64,000 bases of DNA from Streptomyces pilosus (GTDB taxonomy: Bacteria; Actinomycetota; Actinomycetes; Streptomycetales; Streptomycetaceae): assembly GCF_014649835.1 (NCBI RefSeq), contig NZ_BMTU01000002.1, positions 124,001 through 188,000 on the forward strand, written 5' to 3'. Within the stretch, counting starts at the first letter, position 1. Each line of letters starts with the position of its first letter. A model generated the notes under the pieces. That model made no database searches. It saw only the letters and a list, made by a program, of their open reading frames with translations, and was not told where the DNA came from. Below are positions 26,626 through 35,343 of the stretch, piece after piece. The position numbers were made by a program, and so were the translations under genes.

Positions 26626-27216
26626 CTACGTGTCGCATCTTGCGTGCAGTCCGTGGCAGTTGGGGATGTTGGTCGTTGTGGCGGAGAAGCGTTGAAAGTT
26701 CACGGCCAAGCGGTAGCGACCGGCCCCGTAGGCGGCGCTGGTAGGACTGGAGCGCGCCGGGATCGGTGGAGGCTCCGATGTGCCCCTGCTGTGGCGTTGC
26801 GCCGCCGCCTCCAGTACGACGAGCCTGCGGAAGCTCCAGACGAACGGCCCCGGTTCCGTACCCTCGTCGGCTGCGATCAGCTTGAGCACCTGGTCCACGC
26901 TGTTGATCTCGGTGACAGCGGGTAGTTCGGGCCGAGCGCGTCGATGTGTCTCCTCCCGCGCCTTGAGTACATAAACCGGTCCGGCCACGTCCAGCCATTC
27001 ACGACCAGGTACCGCGTAGCGGCGTCGGTCACGACGGGAGACTCGATCAAGCAACGGCCCGCCCGAGCCGGTACGCCGGGTCAAAATGATAGGGACCCAT
27101 TCGCGCTCCAGTGCTGCTGCCCTGTGGGGCACCTCGTGCAAATCGTCGTACCCGTGCGAGCGGGCTGGTGTGGCAGGTGCAACGAAGCGGCCGGACGCGG
27201 GAATCGGCGGGTTCAC
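26626..27216 (-). CDS. Hypothetical protein
   Basis: Possible 196-residue protein, not recognised. The middle (EREWVPIILTRRTGSGGPLLDRV, RRRYAVPGREWLDVAGPVY) has a balanced composition and looks coding. The last 40 residues look less natural, so the gene may be frameshifted or end earlier. It lies 94 bp upstream of the VWA gene on the same strand and only 83 bp from the divergent sacsin-like gene. Confidence 0.4.
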   Translation of the reverse strand: MNPPIPASGRFVAPATPARSHGYDDLHEVPHRAAALEREWVPIILTRRTGSGGPLLDRVSRRDRRRYAVPGREWLDVAGPVYVLKAREETHRRARPELPAVTEINSVDQVLKLIAADEGTEPGPFVWSFRRLVVLEAAAQRHSRGTSEPPPIPARSSPTSAAYGAGRYRLAVNFQRFSATTTNIPNCHGLHARCDT

Positions 27217-27299
27217 GCCGACCGCCGTTTTCGCCCCTTCCTCTTCCTCGACGATCTACGATCGGTAACCGGGGGATCACACAGCAAGGGGGGCGGGGG

Positions 27300-30200
27300 A
27301 TGACCGCTGAGCGGGGCGGGTCGACGGGGGCCGAGGTGGAGCGGGCGATCCGGGCGGCCGAGGAACTCATGGACCGCGAAGGGCTGGCGGGCGGGGCGGA
27401 GGTGGCGGAACCGGTCGGGCCCGAAGCGACGTGTGCGGCCGTCGAGCGGCTCGGGCGCTTGTTCGTGGAGCTGCCTGGACAGATGCGGTACGGGCTGCAC
27501 CGGCAGCGGGACAACGGCGGGGACCTGTCGACCGACCCGCTGCAGGGGCTGTCCGAGATCGTGCAGAACGCCGACGACCTCGGGGCGAACCAGGTCAGGA
27601 TTTTCGTACGTGATGCGGAATTGCTGGTAGCGCATGACGGGCGTCCGGTACGGCTGACCGATGTGATGGCGTTGGCCATGCCGTCGCTGACAAGTAAGGA
27701 CGACGACCCTGACGCCACCGGCCGGTTCGGCATCGGGCTCATGACCCTCCGGCGTCTGTCCCCGGTCCTGGAGATCTTCTGCGGCTTCTACCGTGTCCGG
27801 ATCGGGGACCCCGACGTGTCCCTCGCCGACCCCTTCCCGGTCCCCTCCTGGTTCGCCGACGACGGTTGGACGGTCCTGCGCATCCCGCTCCCCACCCCCG
27901 CCGATGTGCAGGGGCAGGATGTCGACCACTGGCTTGCCGCATGGGGTGACGAGGCGCTGCTCTTCCTCGACCACGTGCGCACGGTCGAGCATCAACGGGA
28001 GGGCGGTGACGTACACTCCCGGCTCGCCTTGGAGTGGGGCGAACCCGACGCCTACGAGGCCGTCATCGGCGGTCGGGACACCGTGATCGACGTGCGCACG
28101 GCCCGGTCACCTGGCGGCATGACCTGGCACGTCAGCCGTGCCACCGTGCCGAGCCCGCCGGACGTGCCGAGGATTCGGAAGGCTGCAGGTGAATCGACTG
28201 GCCTTGCCGTCGCGATCCCGCTGCACGAGGGCGTGGGCGACGAGGTTGCTGGACAGGTGCATGTCGGACTGCCCGTGACCGAGTTGGGACTTCCGTTCCG
28301 GGTCAGCGCTCAGTTCGATCCGAACCCGAGCCGTCAGCACCTCAACGACACCCCGTGGAACCAGGCGCTGCTTCCCCTGCTGGCCGACCTCTGGGCCGCC
28401 GTCATGGTGCGACAGCTTCGGCTGAACCCGACCGTGGCCTGGCGGTGCCTGCCCTTGCCGCACAACGTCCGATCGCCCAAGGGACCTGCTCGGGACCTGG
28501 AGGAGCGGTTCCTGACCCTTGCGCGCGCGAGGGTCTCGTACGTACTGCGCCTGCGGACGCTGCTCCACGGTGACCTCGGACTCGCCGACCTCGCCGTTGG
28601 TGACGAGGCGGTTCTGCGAGCGCTCTCGGAGGCGGAGATCGCGCAGGTGGCCGGGCGTACGGCCGTATTGCCTCCGGCGGCGCGGGATGCGGAGGGGCGA
28701 TGGCAGGAGGTGCTCGAGGACTGGGCCGAACACGACGGTGCCGCGCCCGGGACCGTCACCGTCCCGATGGCTGTGGACGCGCTCCTCGGAGATGCGTCCC
28801 GGAGCCCGGAGGCGACGGTCGCACTTGCTTCCGTTGCCATCGCCGAGGGCGAGACCCAGAGGCTTCGATGGCACAAGTGGCTGGTGGATATCTCCGGAGC
28901 AAGGCACCGGGTGCCCTGGTTCGGAGCCGCGGAGTTCTTCACCGACAAGGCGCAGGGGCTTTCGAAGGTGCTCGGGCTCAGCCACGTGCTGCACCCGGCC
29001 TTCGTCGCCGAGACCGGGGAAGCGGCCCGAGTGCATGCGTGGCTGAGCGAACAACAGGTCTTCGTCACGGGCGCGGATCCGGTGCCCGTCATCCGTCAGC
29101 TCGCTGCCCGCGGCGCCCGAAAGGACATCGCGCCTCTGATCCTGGATGACGACCAACTGGTGGCGCTGCGCGAGGGGTTTCTGCGCGTTCCCGCGAAGGA
29201 GCGCCAGCGGCTGGGCAAGGACGTGGGCCGCGCCGTCCTGCTGCACGGCCGCCGGTTCGGGCCCGGCGGCCATAGGGAGGACGTGCAGGTCGGACCAGCG
29301 GATGCCTACCTGCCGGCCGGGTTGGACAGTGTGGACCGGGAGGACAGCTTCGAGACGGCCGCAGGTACCGCCACCGGCCTGACGTGGTTGCGGCCCCGCT
29401 ATGCCCAGGTCCTGCCCGGAGCGGGTACGGGCCTGGGCGCCCGGGCCTTCTTCCACCTGCTCGGTGCCGAAAAGGGACCGCGGCTGCGGCCGCACCCTGG
29501 AGTCGAGCTCCGGTTCACTGCATCGTCCCCCAGCGAGGGTCTGCCGGCCCGGGTCCCAGGCGGCCCTGTGGAGAGGTCGCAGGACCTCCAGAACAAATCG
29601 GCCACCTACACCCTGGAGGACTGCGACAGCCCTGACCTGATGGCCGTCGTTCAGGACATCGCCGCCGAGAGAGACGGGCCGGTACGACGCCGACGGGCCG
29701 CCGCGCTACTGCGGGTGCTCGGACGCAACTGGAGTGTCTTGTCCGAGCATCACAAGGTCCGCGCCGTCTGGGACTACCACACATGGAACCCGCGCGGGGA
29801 GACAGACGGCTTCTGGCTGTGGCACTTGAAGACCACGGCGTGGCTGGACAACCAGGACGGCACACCGACCGCTCCCCGCGACCTGCGCGAGCGCACGACC
29901 AGTACCGTCGCCGTCTACGGCGCGGACAGTGCCGGATTCCTGCACCCCGACCTCCAGCAGGCGGTCGGCAGACGAGGAGAGGTACTTGTCGCTCTCGGCG
30001 TCACCGGCGAGCCGGGTGTCGCCGACCTCCTGGAGGCGCTGCGCCGACTACGCGCCCGGGAAACCGACGCCCCTGACCATCCGGCGGCGCAGCTCCTCTA
30101 CCGGGCGCTCGCCGAGCGACTGACCGCCCACCGAGGCAAGGACGCCGCACAGGTGACCGCCACCGTCGTGCGTGCCTTCGGGCAGGGCCGCGGACTGATT

Positions 30201-31856
30201 CTCACGTCACTGGGCTGGCGCCGGCCGGGCGACTGCTTCCGCGGCCTCCCGGTCTTCGGCCGGTGGGCCGCCTTCGCGCCGTCGTTCAAGGGCAGTGACG
30301 CCCTCTGGGAGACCCTCGCGGTTCCGGAGGCCGGCGTGGAGGACGCAGTACGGGTCGTCAGGGAGGTGGTCCGCGAGGCGAGGGAGGAGCGAGGCGTGCG
30401 GTCGCCGGTCGACGCCGAAGCCGAGACCGTGATGCTTCAGACCCTGCAGATGCTTGCCCGAACGGCCCGCGAACACCCCGAGAGAGTGACCGCCTCTCTC
30501 GTGGGGAGACTGCCGTTGCGCACGAGCCGGGGATGGACCAGTAAGCGCCCGGTCTACGCGGCCGACGCGACGTTGGCCGAGGCGCTGGGCTCGCGGATCC
30601 CGGTGTGGCTGCCGGGCGGGGAACTCGAACAGTTTACGGCGCTCCTCAGACGCCTGCGGGTGACCGAGCTGGGAGCGGCGGACATTACTTTCCGCCCCGC
30701 GGAGGACGCGCCCGTCGACGAGGAAGCAACCGACCTCGTGCGTCACGCGCTGGATCTGCTCCGCGAGGACCTGCAGCGCAACGCCGTCGCCGTCGCGGGA
30801 TCCCTCGACTGCCCGTGGGAGGACTTGGCCGAGGTTGAGGTGCGGATCACCTCGTCGCTGGAGTGTCTGGTCACGCTCCCCGGTGGGGAACCGGTGCGGG
30901 GGCCGGTGCGTACCGCCCTCGACCGGGACTCCCGCACGCTATGGACGGTGGACCGCGAGTTGTTGAGGCGACCGTCGGAGGCGGGCCGGGCCATCGCGAC
31001 TCGCTTCACCGAGGACCGGCGGCAGGTCGCCCACTCCTGGGCGGCCGCCTACGACGAGGCGGAGCGCGGAAGAGAGGCGGTGCGGCTCGAGCTGGCCGAG
31101 GAGCGGGTCGCGCAGGACCAGGCGGCGACTGATGCCAAGCGTGCCCAACGCCTTGCTGCGCTGGAGACAGAAGTCAAGACGGCTCAGAACAAGGCAGATG
31201 GCCGGCCGCCTGCGTCGACACCCCTGCCCTCGGTCACTGTCCGCCCGGCCTCGGCCGTCCCGGTCTCGGCATCGCGAGCATTCGTCGATCCGGCAGCTCT
31301 CCGCATCACCGGCATCCGCCGGACCGCCCAGGCGTCGCCATCCGCTGGTGGTGTGCCCGGGGCTGGCGGAGGTGCATCCGTCAGGACCCGCCTCACCCCT
31401 CCCGCCTACGCAGCGGCCGTGCCCGCACCACGTCTGGTCCCCCCTGCCCCCAACATCGACCGTCAGGAGAGGGTGGCTCTGGACCTCCTGCGCAAGGTTC
31501 TGGGTACGGAGCGGGAACCGGAGTGGCTGCGCGATCTACGGCACCAGCACGGCGTGGGCGCCGATGCCGTGGACGCGCTCGATCGGTTCTACGAGCTGAA
31601 GACGACCTATGGACCCGAGCAGGACACGGTGACCCTCACCGCCAAGGAATGCGAACGGGCGGCCTCGGAAGCCGAGTTCTTTCTCGTCGTGGTATCGGGA
31701 CTCGCGGCAGACGCCAATCCTGTCCTGCGTCTCGTCCCCGACCCGCTGCACCAACTGCGCATCCGCCCGAACGGAAACGTCATGCTCACCGGGATCAAAC
31801 AGTCCGGAAGTCTCATCGTCGAATTCGGCGCAGAGGAGGAGCCAGATCCTTCTTGA
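27300..31856 (+). CDS. Sacsin/Hsp90-like ATPase with C-terminal DUF3883
   Basis: 1518 residues. The N-terminal GHKL ATPase domain shows the N-box EIVQNADDLGANQVRIF (about 85-100), AHDGRPVRLTDV and the lid motif TGRFGIGLMTLRRLSP. A long middle region of unknown fold follows, then a Pro/Ala-rich linker (about 1300-1370) and a DUF3883-type end (FYELKTTYGP, VTLTAKECERAA). Such large sacsin-like ATPases, often with nuclease-like C-terminal domains, are recurrent in bacterial defence islands, but their mechanism is largely unknown. The ATG follows a purine run (AAGGGGGGCGGGGG). It is divergent from the McrBC-like operon. A broken relative lies at 33534-34197. Confidence 0.75.
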   Translation: MTAERGGSTGAEVERAIRAAEELMDREGLAGGAEVAEPVGPEATCAAVERLGRLFVELPGQMRYGLHRQRDNGGDLSTDPLQGLSEIVQNADDLGANQVRIFVRDAELLVAHDGRPVRLTDVMALAMPSLTSKDDDPDATGRFGIGLMTLRRLSPVLEIFCGFYRVRIGDPDVSLADPFPVPSWFADDGWTVLRIPLPTPADVQGQDVDHWLAAWGDEALLFLDHVRTVEHQREGGDVHSRLALEWGEPDAYEAVIGGRDTVIDVRTARSPGGMTWHVSRATVPSPPDVPRIRKAAGESTGLAVAIPLHEGVGDEVAGQVHVGLPVTELGLPFRVSAQFDPNPSRQHLNDTPWNQALLPLLADLWAAVMVRQLRLNPTVAWRCLPLPHNVRSPKGPARDLEERFLTLARARVSYVLRLRTLLHGDLGLADLAVGDEAVLRALSEAEIAQVAGRTAVLPPAARDAEGRWQEVLEDWAEHDGAAPGTVTVPMAVDALLGDASRSPEATVALASVAIAEGETQRLRWHKWLVDISGARHRVPWFGAAEFFTDKAQGLSKVLGLSHVLHPAFVAETGEAARVHAWLSEQQVFVTGADPVPVIRQLAARGARKDIAPLILDDDQLVALREGFLRVPAKERQRLGKDVGRAVLLHGRRFGPGGHREDVQVGPADAYLPAGLDSVDREDSFETAAGTATGLTWLRPRYAQVLPGAGTGLGARAFFHLLGAEKGPRLRPHPGVELRFTASSPSEGLPARVPGGPVERSQDLQNKSATYTLEDCDSPDLMAVVQDIAAERDGPVRRRRAAALLRVLGRNWSVLSEHHKVRAVWDYHTWNPRGETDGFWLWHLKTTAWLDNQDGTPTAPRDLRERTTSTVAVYGADSAGFLHPDLQQAVGRRGEVLVALGVTGEPGVADLLEALRRLRARETDAPDHPAAQLLYRALAERLTAHRGKDAAQVTATVVRAFGQGRGLILTSLGWRRPGDCFRGLPVFGRWAAFAPSFKGSDALWETLAVPEAGVEDAVRVVREVVREAREERGVRSPVDAEAETVMLQTLQMLARTAREHPERVTASLVGRLPLRTSRGWTSKRPVYAADATLAEALGSRIPVWLPGGELEQFTALLRRLRVTELGAADITFRPAEDAPVDEEATDLVRHALDLLREDLQRNAVAVAGSLDCPWEDLAEVEVRITSSLECLVTLPGGEPVRGPVRTALDRDSRTLWTVDRELLRRPSEAGRAIATRFTEDRRQVAHSWAAAYDEAERGREAVRLELAEERVAQDQAATDAKRAQRLAALETEVKTAQNKADGRPPASTPLPSVTVRPASAVPVSASRAFVDPAALRITGIRRTAQASPSAGGVPGAGGGASVRTRLTPPAYAAAVPAPRLVPPAPNIDRQERVALDLLRKVLGTEREPEWLRDLRHQHGVGADAVDALDRFYELKTTYGPEQDTVTLTAKECERAASEAEFFLVVVSGLAADANPVLRLVPDPLHQLRIRPNGNVMLTGIKQSGSLIVEFGAEEEPDPS

Positions 31857-31968
31857 CTTTCCTCCCGGGGGTACAGCCCTCGCCCGTTACGGACTCGAGG
31901 CAGCTGAGCGGGAGGACCTGGCGCAGTCGGGACCAGGCCGAGGGCGTCGGTGCTCAGTTACCCCTTAG

Positions 31969-32103
31969 TACTCCAGCCGGACTTCTGTATTTCTACTGGT
32001 CAACGGCTTGGCGGTGGGGAGTGTAGCGGGGGTGTGGCATATGGGGGACGGTCTTGGGCTGGCCGTCCCACCAACGTGTGGCCGCGCCGCATGAAGTGAC
32101 AGC
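31969..32103 (+). repeat. Left terminal inverted repeat of the IS701-like element
   Basis: 135 bp, reverse complement of 33395-33529 with differences near GAAAT/ACTGG and GCATGAAG. Typical IS701 repeats are much shorter. Confidence 0.85.
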
Positions 32104-32123
32104 GTGACGAGCAGTCCGTAGTC

Positions 32124-33498
32124 GTGATCCATGATGTACCGACGAACGCCTGGGACCTGGAACTCGAAGAACTCTTCCTGCAGACCGGAGCTCGCTTCCC
32201 CCGGGTCGAGGCCCGGCGGCGGATGCGGGACTACGTCCGCGGACTGCTCGGCCCGGTCGGCCGAAAGAACAGCTGGCAGCTCGCCGAGTACGCCGGTCAT
32301 GCCACCCCCCACGGCCTGCAGCACCTGCTCTCCCACAGTCGGTGGGACGCCGACGGTCTGCGCGACGACTGCAGGCGTACGCGGCCGGACAACTCGGCCA
32401 TTCCAATGGTGTGTCGATTCTCGACGACACGGGCTTCGTGAAGAAAGGCACCACCTCCGCAGGGGTGCAGCGCCAATACTCCGGCACTGCCGGACGGACA
32501 GAAAATTGCCAGATCGGTGTCTTCGCTGCCTATGCCACCACCCGCGGCCATGCTCTGGTCGATCGCGAGCTTTACCTGCCCAAGTCCTGGACAGGCGACC
32601 GGGAATGCTGTCAAGCGGCCCGCATCCCCGACGAGCGCACCTTCGCCACCAAAGGCGACCTGGCCCGCGACATGATCCTGCGCGCCCTGGCCTCCCCGCT
32701 CCCCATCGCCTGGGTCACCGCGGATTCCGCCCACGGACAGGACTCGCACTTCCGGCGCTTCCTGGAAGACGCGCAGCTCTCCTACGTCGTTGCCGTCCCC
32801 AAGTCGCAGCAGGTGAACGGCCCGCGCGTCGACCATCTCATCGCGCAGGCCCCGCCCGAGGCGTGGCAGCGTCTGTCGGCGGGGCCTGGAGCCAAAGGCG
32901 AACGGCTCTACGACTGGGCCGCCGCCCGTCTGCCCGCAGTGGACGAGTCCGACGGCAGTGAGCCGACCCGACAGCGGTGGATGCTGGCACGTCGCAGCAT
33001 CAGCAAGCCCGACGAGATCGCCTACTACCTCGCCTGCGCTCCGCTGGACGCCAGCGCCGCTGACCTGGTCCGAGTCGCCGGATGCCGCTGGAAGATCGAG
33101 GAGTGCTTCCAGAGCGCGAAGAACGAATGCGGCCTGGATCAGTACGAGGTCCGCCGCTACGTGGGCTGGTACCGGCACATCACGCTCGCCATGCTCGCCC
33201 ACGCGTTCCTTGCGGTGATGGCCGTGCAGGAACGCGAAAAGGGGGTGTCGAGGCCGACACACCCGACCTCGTGGACCTCACACCCTCCGAAATCCGTCGT
33301 CTGCTGGCAGTTGAACCCCGCCGCCATCCTGCACGCCGCGACCACGCGGTGAACTGGTCCCGATGGCGGCGTCGCCACCAAGCACGTGCCCGAAGCTGTC
33401 ACTACATGCGGCGCGGCCACACGTTGGTGGGACGGCCAGCCCAAGACCGTCCCCCATATGCCACACCCCCGCTACACTCCCCACCGCCAAGCCGTTGA
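32124..33498 (+). pseudogene. IS701-family transposase, frameshifted
   Basis: The N-terminal part (VIHDVPTNAWDLELEELFL to DADGLRDD) is in one frame. A missing base at 32369/32370 moves the rest (LQAYAAGQLGHSNGVSILDD onward) into another. The DDE residues are visible: Asp in ILDDTGFVKKG, Asp in VTADSAHGQDSHF and Glu in WKIEECFQSAKNECGL. A second shift near 33242-33248 displaces the C-terminus (ADTPDLVDLTPSEIRRLLA reads in a third frame). With two shifts the transposase is not functional unless programmed frameshifting operates, which is not known for this family. Confidence 0.85.
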
Positions 33499-33529
33499 CC
33501 AGGAGAAATACAGAAGTCCGGCTGGAGTA
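33395..33529 (-). repeat. Right terminal inverted repeat of the IS701-like element
   Basis: 135 bp, partner of 31969-32103; it ends at GGAGTA, immediately before the TTAG target duplicate. Confidence 0.85.
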
Positions 33530-33533
33530 TTAG

Positions 33534-34197
33534 CACGGTGCTGTGCTCGCCCGCCGTCACCTCTAGGCCGCGGAGGTGACGCAGAAAAAGCAGGGAAGCG
33601 TCGCTCCAGTCGTCGAACCATTCCAGGAGCTGGGCCGCGGTCAGTATGCCGGGAGCCAGCGGGATGCGGAAAATAGCCCAATCGGGTCCGGAGATCTCGG
33701 CGGGACCGGCGGCGCCGCAGGCTCGAGGTTGGTACCAGAGAAGCGCACGTGGAAGGGATGGCAGTGTACCTCCCACACCGTGGTGAGACCCCTGAGAGTG
33801 GACAGTCCGATGCCGAACCGACCAGTGGCTTCGGCGTCAGCCGTCTTGCCGCTGAGCCAGGCATGCCGAGCGGGAGGACATCAGCCAGGCGCAGGCCGGC
33901 TCCGTCATGGGCGACCAGAATGTCGTCGGACCGCAGCAGGACGCGCAGCTGTCCGGCTCCCGCGTCGTCGGAATTCTGGACGAACTCGGAGAGGACCTGC
34001 AGGCGGTCCGTCGCGAGTGTTTTGGCGCCGTGCAGCGCGCCCTCGGCCATCCTACGGTGGACCCCACGGCCGCTACGCAGTCCCTGATCGAAGAGCCGGA
34101 CGCTGCGCGCCGCTTCCTCCGGGGTCGACACCCCCACTTCCACGGACGCGTCTGGGTCCTCCAGAAGCGTGTGTACCGCCGCTGTGAGAGCGTCCAC
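33534..34197 (-). pseudogene. Remnant of a second sacsin-like ATPase gene
   Basis: N-terminal fragment of a relative of the gene at 27300. From GTG 34197 (GGGGGAGGGG upstream) the frame gives SEFVQNSDDAGAGQLRVLL and AHDGAGLRLADVLPLGMP, matching the N-box and following motif of the intact gene. Near 33860 a base is missing; the next frame continues with GKTADAEATGRFGIGLSTL. A further shift near 33700 leads to AEISGPDWAIFRIPLAPG and SDASLLFLRHLRGLEV. The IS701-like element then truncates it. At least two frameshifts plus the truncation make it a clear pseudogene. Confidence 0.8.
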
Positions 34198-34954
34198 GTC
34201 CGTACCCCTCCCCCTTGGTGCCTTGTGACATCGACAAGGCTGGGGCTCGGGGATGGTTTCCCGATGACCACGTGGGCTCAATCCAGCTATGTGCGTGCGG
34301 AGTTACGGCGAGCGCTGTGGTTTGGCTGACCGCTGTCGGCACTGCGGATGCAGGAAGCGGGGCGGATGACAAGTCGCTCCGACAGAATTGGGAACGCGGC
34401 GGAAACTGATCCCGTTCGCCCCTCGATTGTCAGACCTGCCTGGTAGAGCGCCTCGGTCGACGAAAACGCCCGCCCTGGTCGTAGTTTTCGCCGCTCCGTC
34501 CCGGTCGTCGGCGAGGGAGATTCAGTCGGTATCACGGCGGATCAACCCATCGCTTGCACGGCGGTGCGGGCTCGCCAGCACGCTGTCGATGCAGGGAAGA
34601 CACCGTCCGCCACCGTTCCTCAAATGGGGTCCACCGGTGGAGAACCAGGTCGATCCGGTGCTTCGGAAACTGACCGTCCGACAGGAGAAGGTGGTCCAGT
34701 CGCCGAGTGTCTGGGGCGCTCACGCAGGGCGCTCACCCCCAAGATCTACCTCCTAGCTGACGGACCATGCCGATCACTCGCCCCCGTCCTGACACATGGA
34801 CACTACGGAGACGGCCCCCGGCTTGTGCCTGGAAGGTCGGGCACCGCCTTCCAACTGCCCGAGCCGTTCCAGCGGGGAGTTTCATCGCCCAGTCGATTCC
34901 AAGTACGGTCAACGTTTGGGCCCGACCGTCCCGTTATTGAGGCAGTATTCCGGT
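34198..34954. other. Intergenic region upstream of the STAND gene pair
   Basis: About 757 bp with no gene I can support. A 7-bp inverted repeat CGAAAAC/GTTTTCG lies at 34461-34490. The promoter for the small membrane protein gene is presumably near its right end. Confidence 0.4.
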
Positions 34955-35302
34955 ATGAACAACGGGATGCGGTACGCGGTGATCGCCACTTCGGTGCTTG
35001 TCATCGCTGCGATGGTGATGGTGTGGCTCACCGTGGATCTGAATGCGGCGGGGCAAGTGGCCTCCATCGTGGCCGCGTGCGCGGCGGTGATCGCTCTGGC
35101 GCGGGAACTTCTGCGGCGGGGCGGGCAGTCGGCTGTCGCCGTCGCACTGCGGACGGGCAGGGCGTCAGCCCGATCAGGGGCTGATGCCAACAGCGGCATC
35201 ACAGGCCCGGCGAACAGCCTGCATGGCGAGTTCCGGGCGGAGCGCACCGGAGACGCCGACGGCGACGGCGGTAACGCCAACACGGGCATCCGCCTGAGCT
35301 GA
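34955..35302 (+). CDS. Small membrane protein preceding the STAND ATPase
   Basis: 115 residues. Two adjacent hydrophobic stretches (AVIATSVLVIAAMVMVWLTV and GQVASIVAACAAVIALARELL) form a membrane hairpin, followed by a Gly/Asn/Asp-rich tail (DANSGITGPANSLHGEF, GNANTGIRLS). It is 41 bp upstream of the STAND-TPR gene, whose N-terminus contains a similar ANSGYVENVTV phrase. This suggests a shared interaction motif and a two-gene unit. It may anchor the STAND protein or be its membrane effector (inference). Confidence 0.65.
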   Translation: MNNGMRYAVIATSVLVIAAMVMVWLTVDLNAAGQVASIVAACAAVIALARELLRRGGQSAVAVALRTGRASARSGADANSGITGPANSLHGEFRAERTGDADGDGGNANTGIRLS

Positions 35303-35343
35303 CCCACACCGACCAGCTGTCTACAGCAGTAGCACCTGAACGG

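Larger units (their letters stand above)
31969..33529 (+). mobile_element. IS701-family insertion sequence with 135-bp terminal repeats
   Basis: A 1561-bp element bounded by nearly perfect 135-bp inverted repeats (31969-32103 and 33395-33529, about two mismatches) that begin TACTCCAGCCGGACTTCTG. It is flanked by the 4-bp target duplication TTAG (31965-31968 and 33530-33533), which fits the YTAR target of IS701. The transposase is frameshifted, so the copy is non-autonomous, but the sharp ends and clean duplication suggest a fairly recent insertion. It cut off the sacsin-like pseudogene on its right. Confidence 0.88.
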
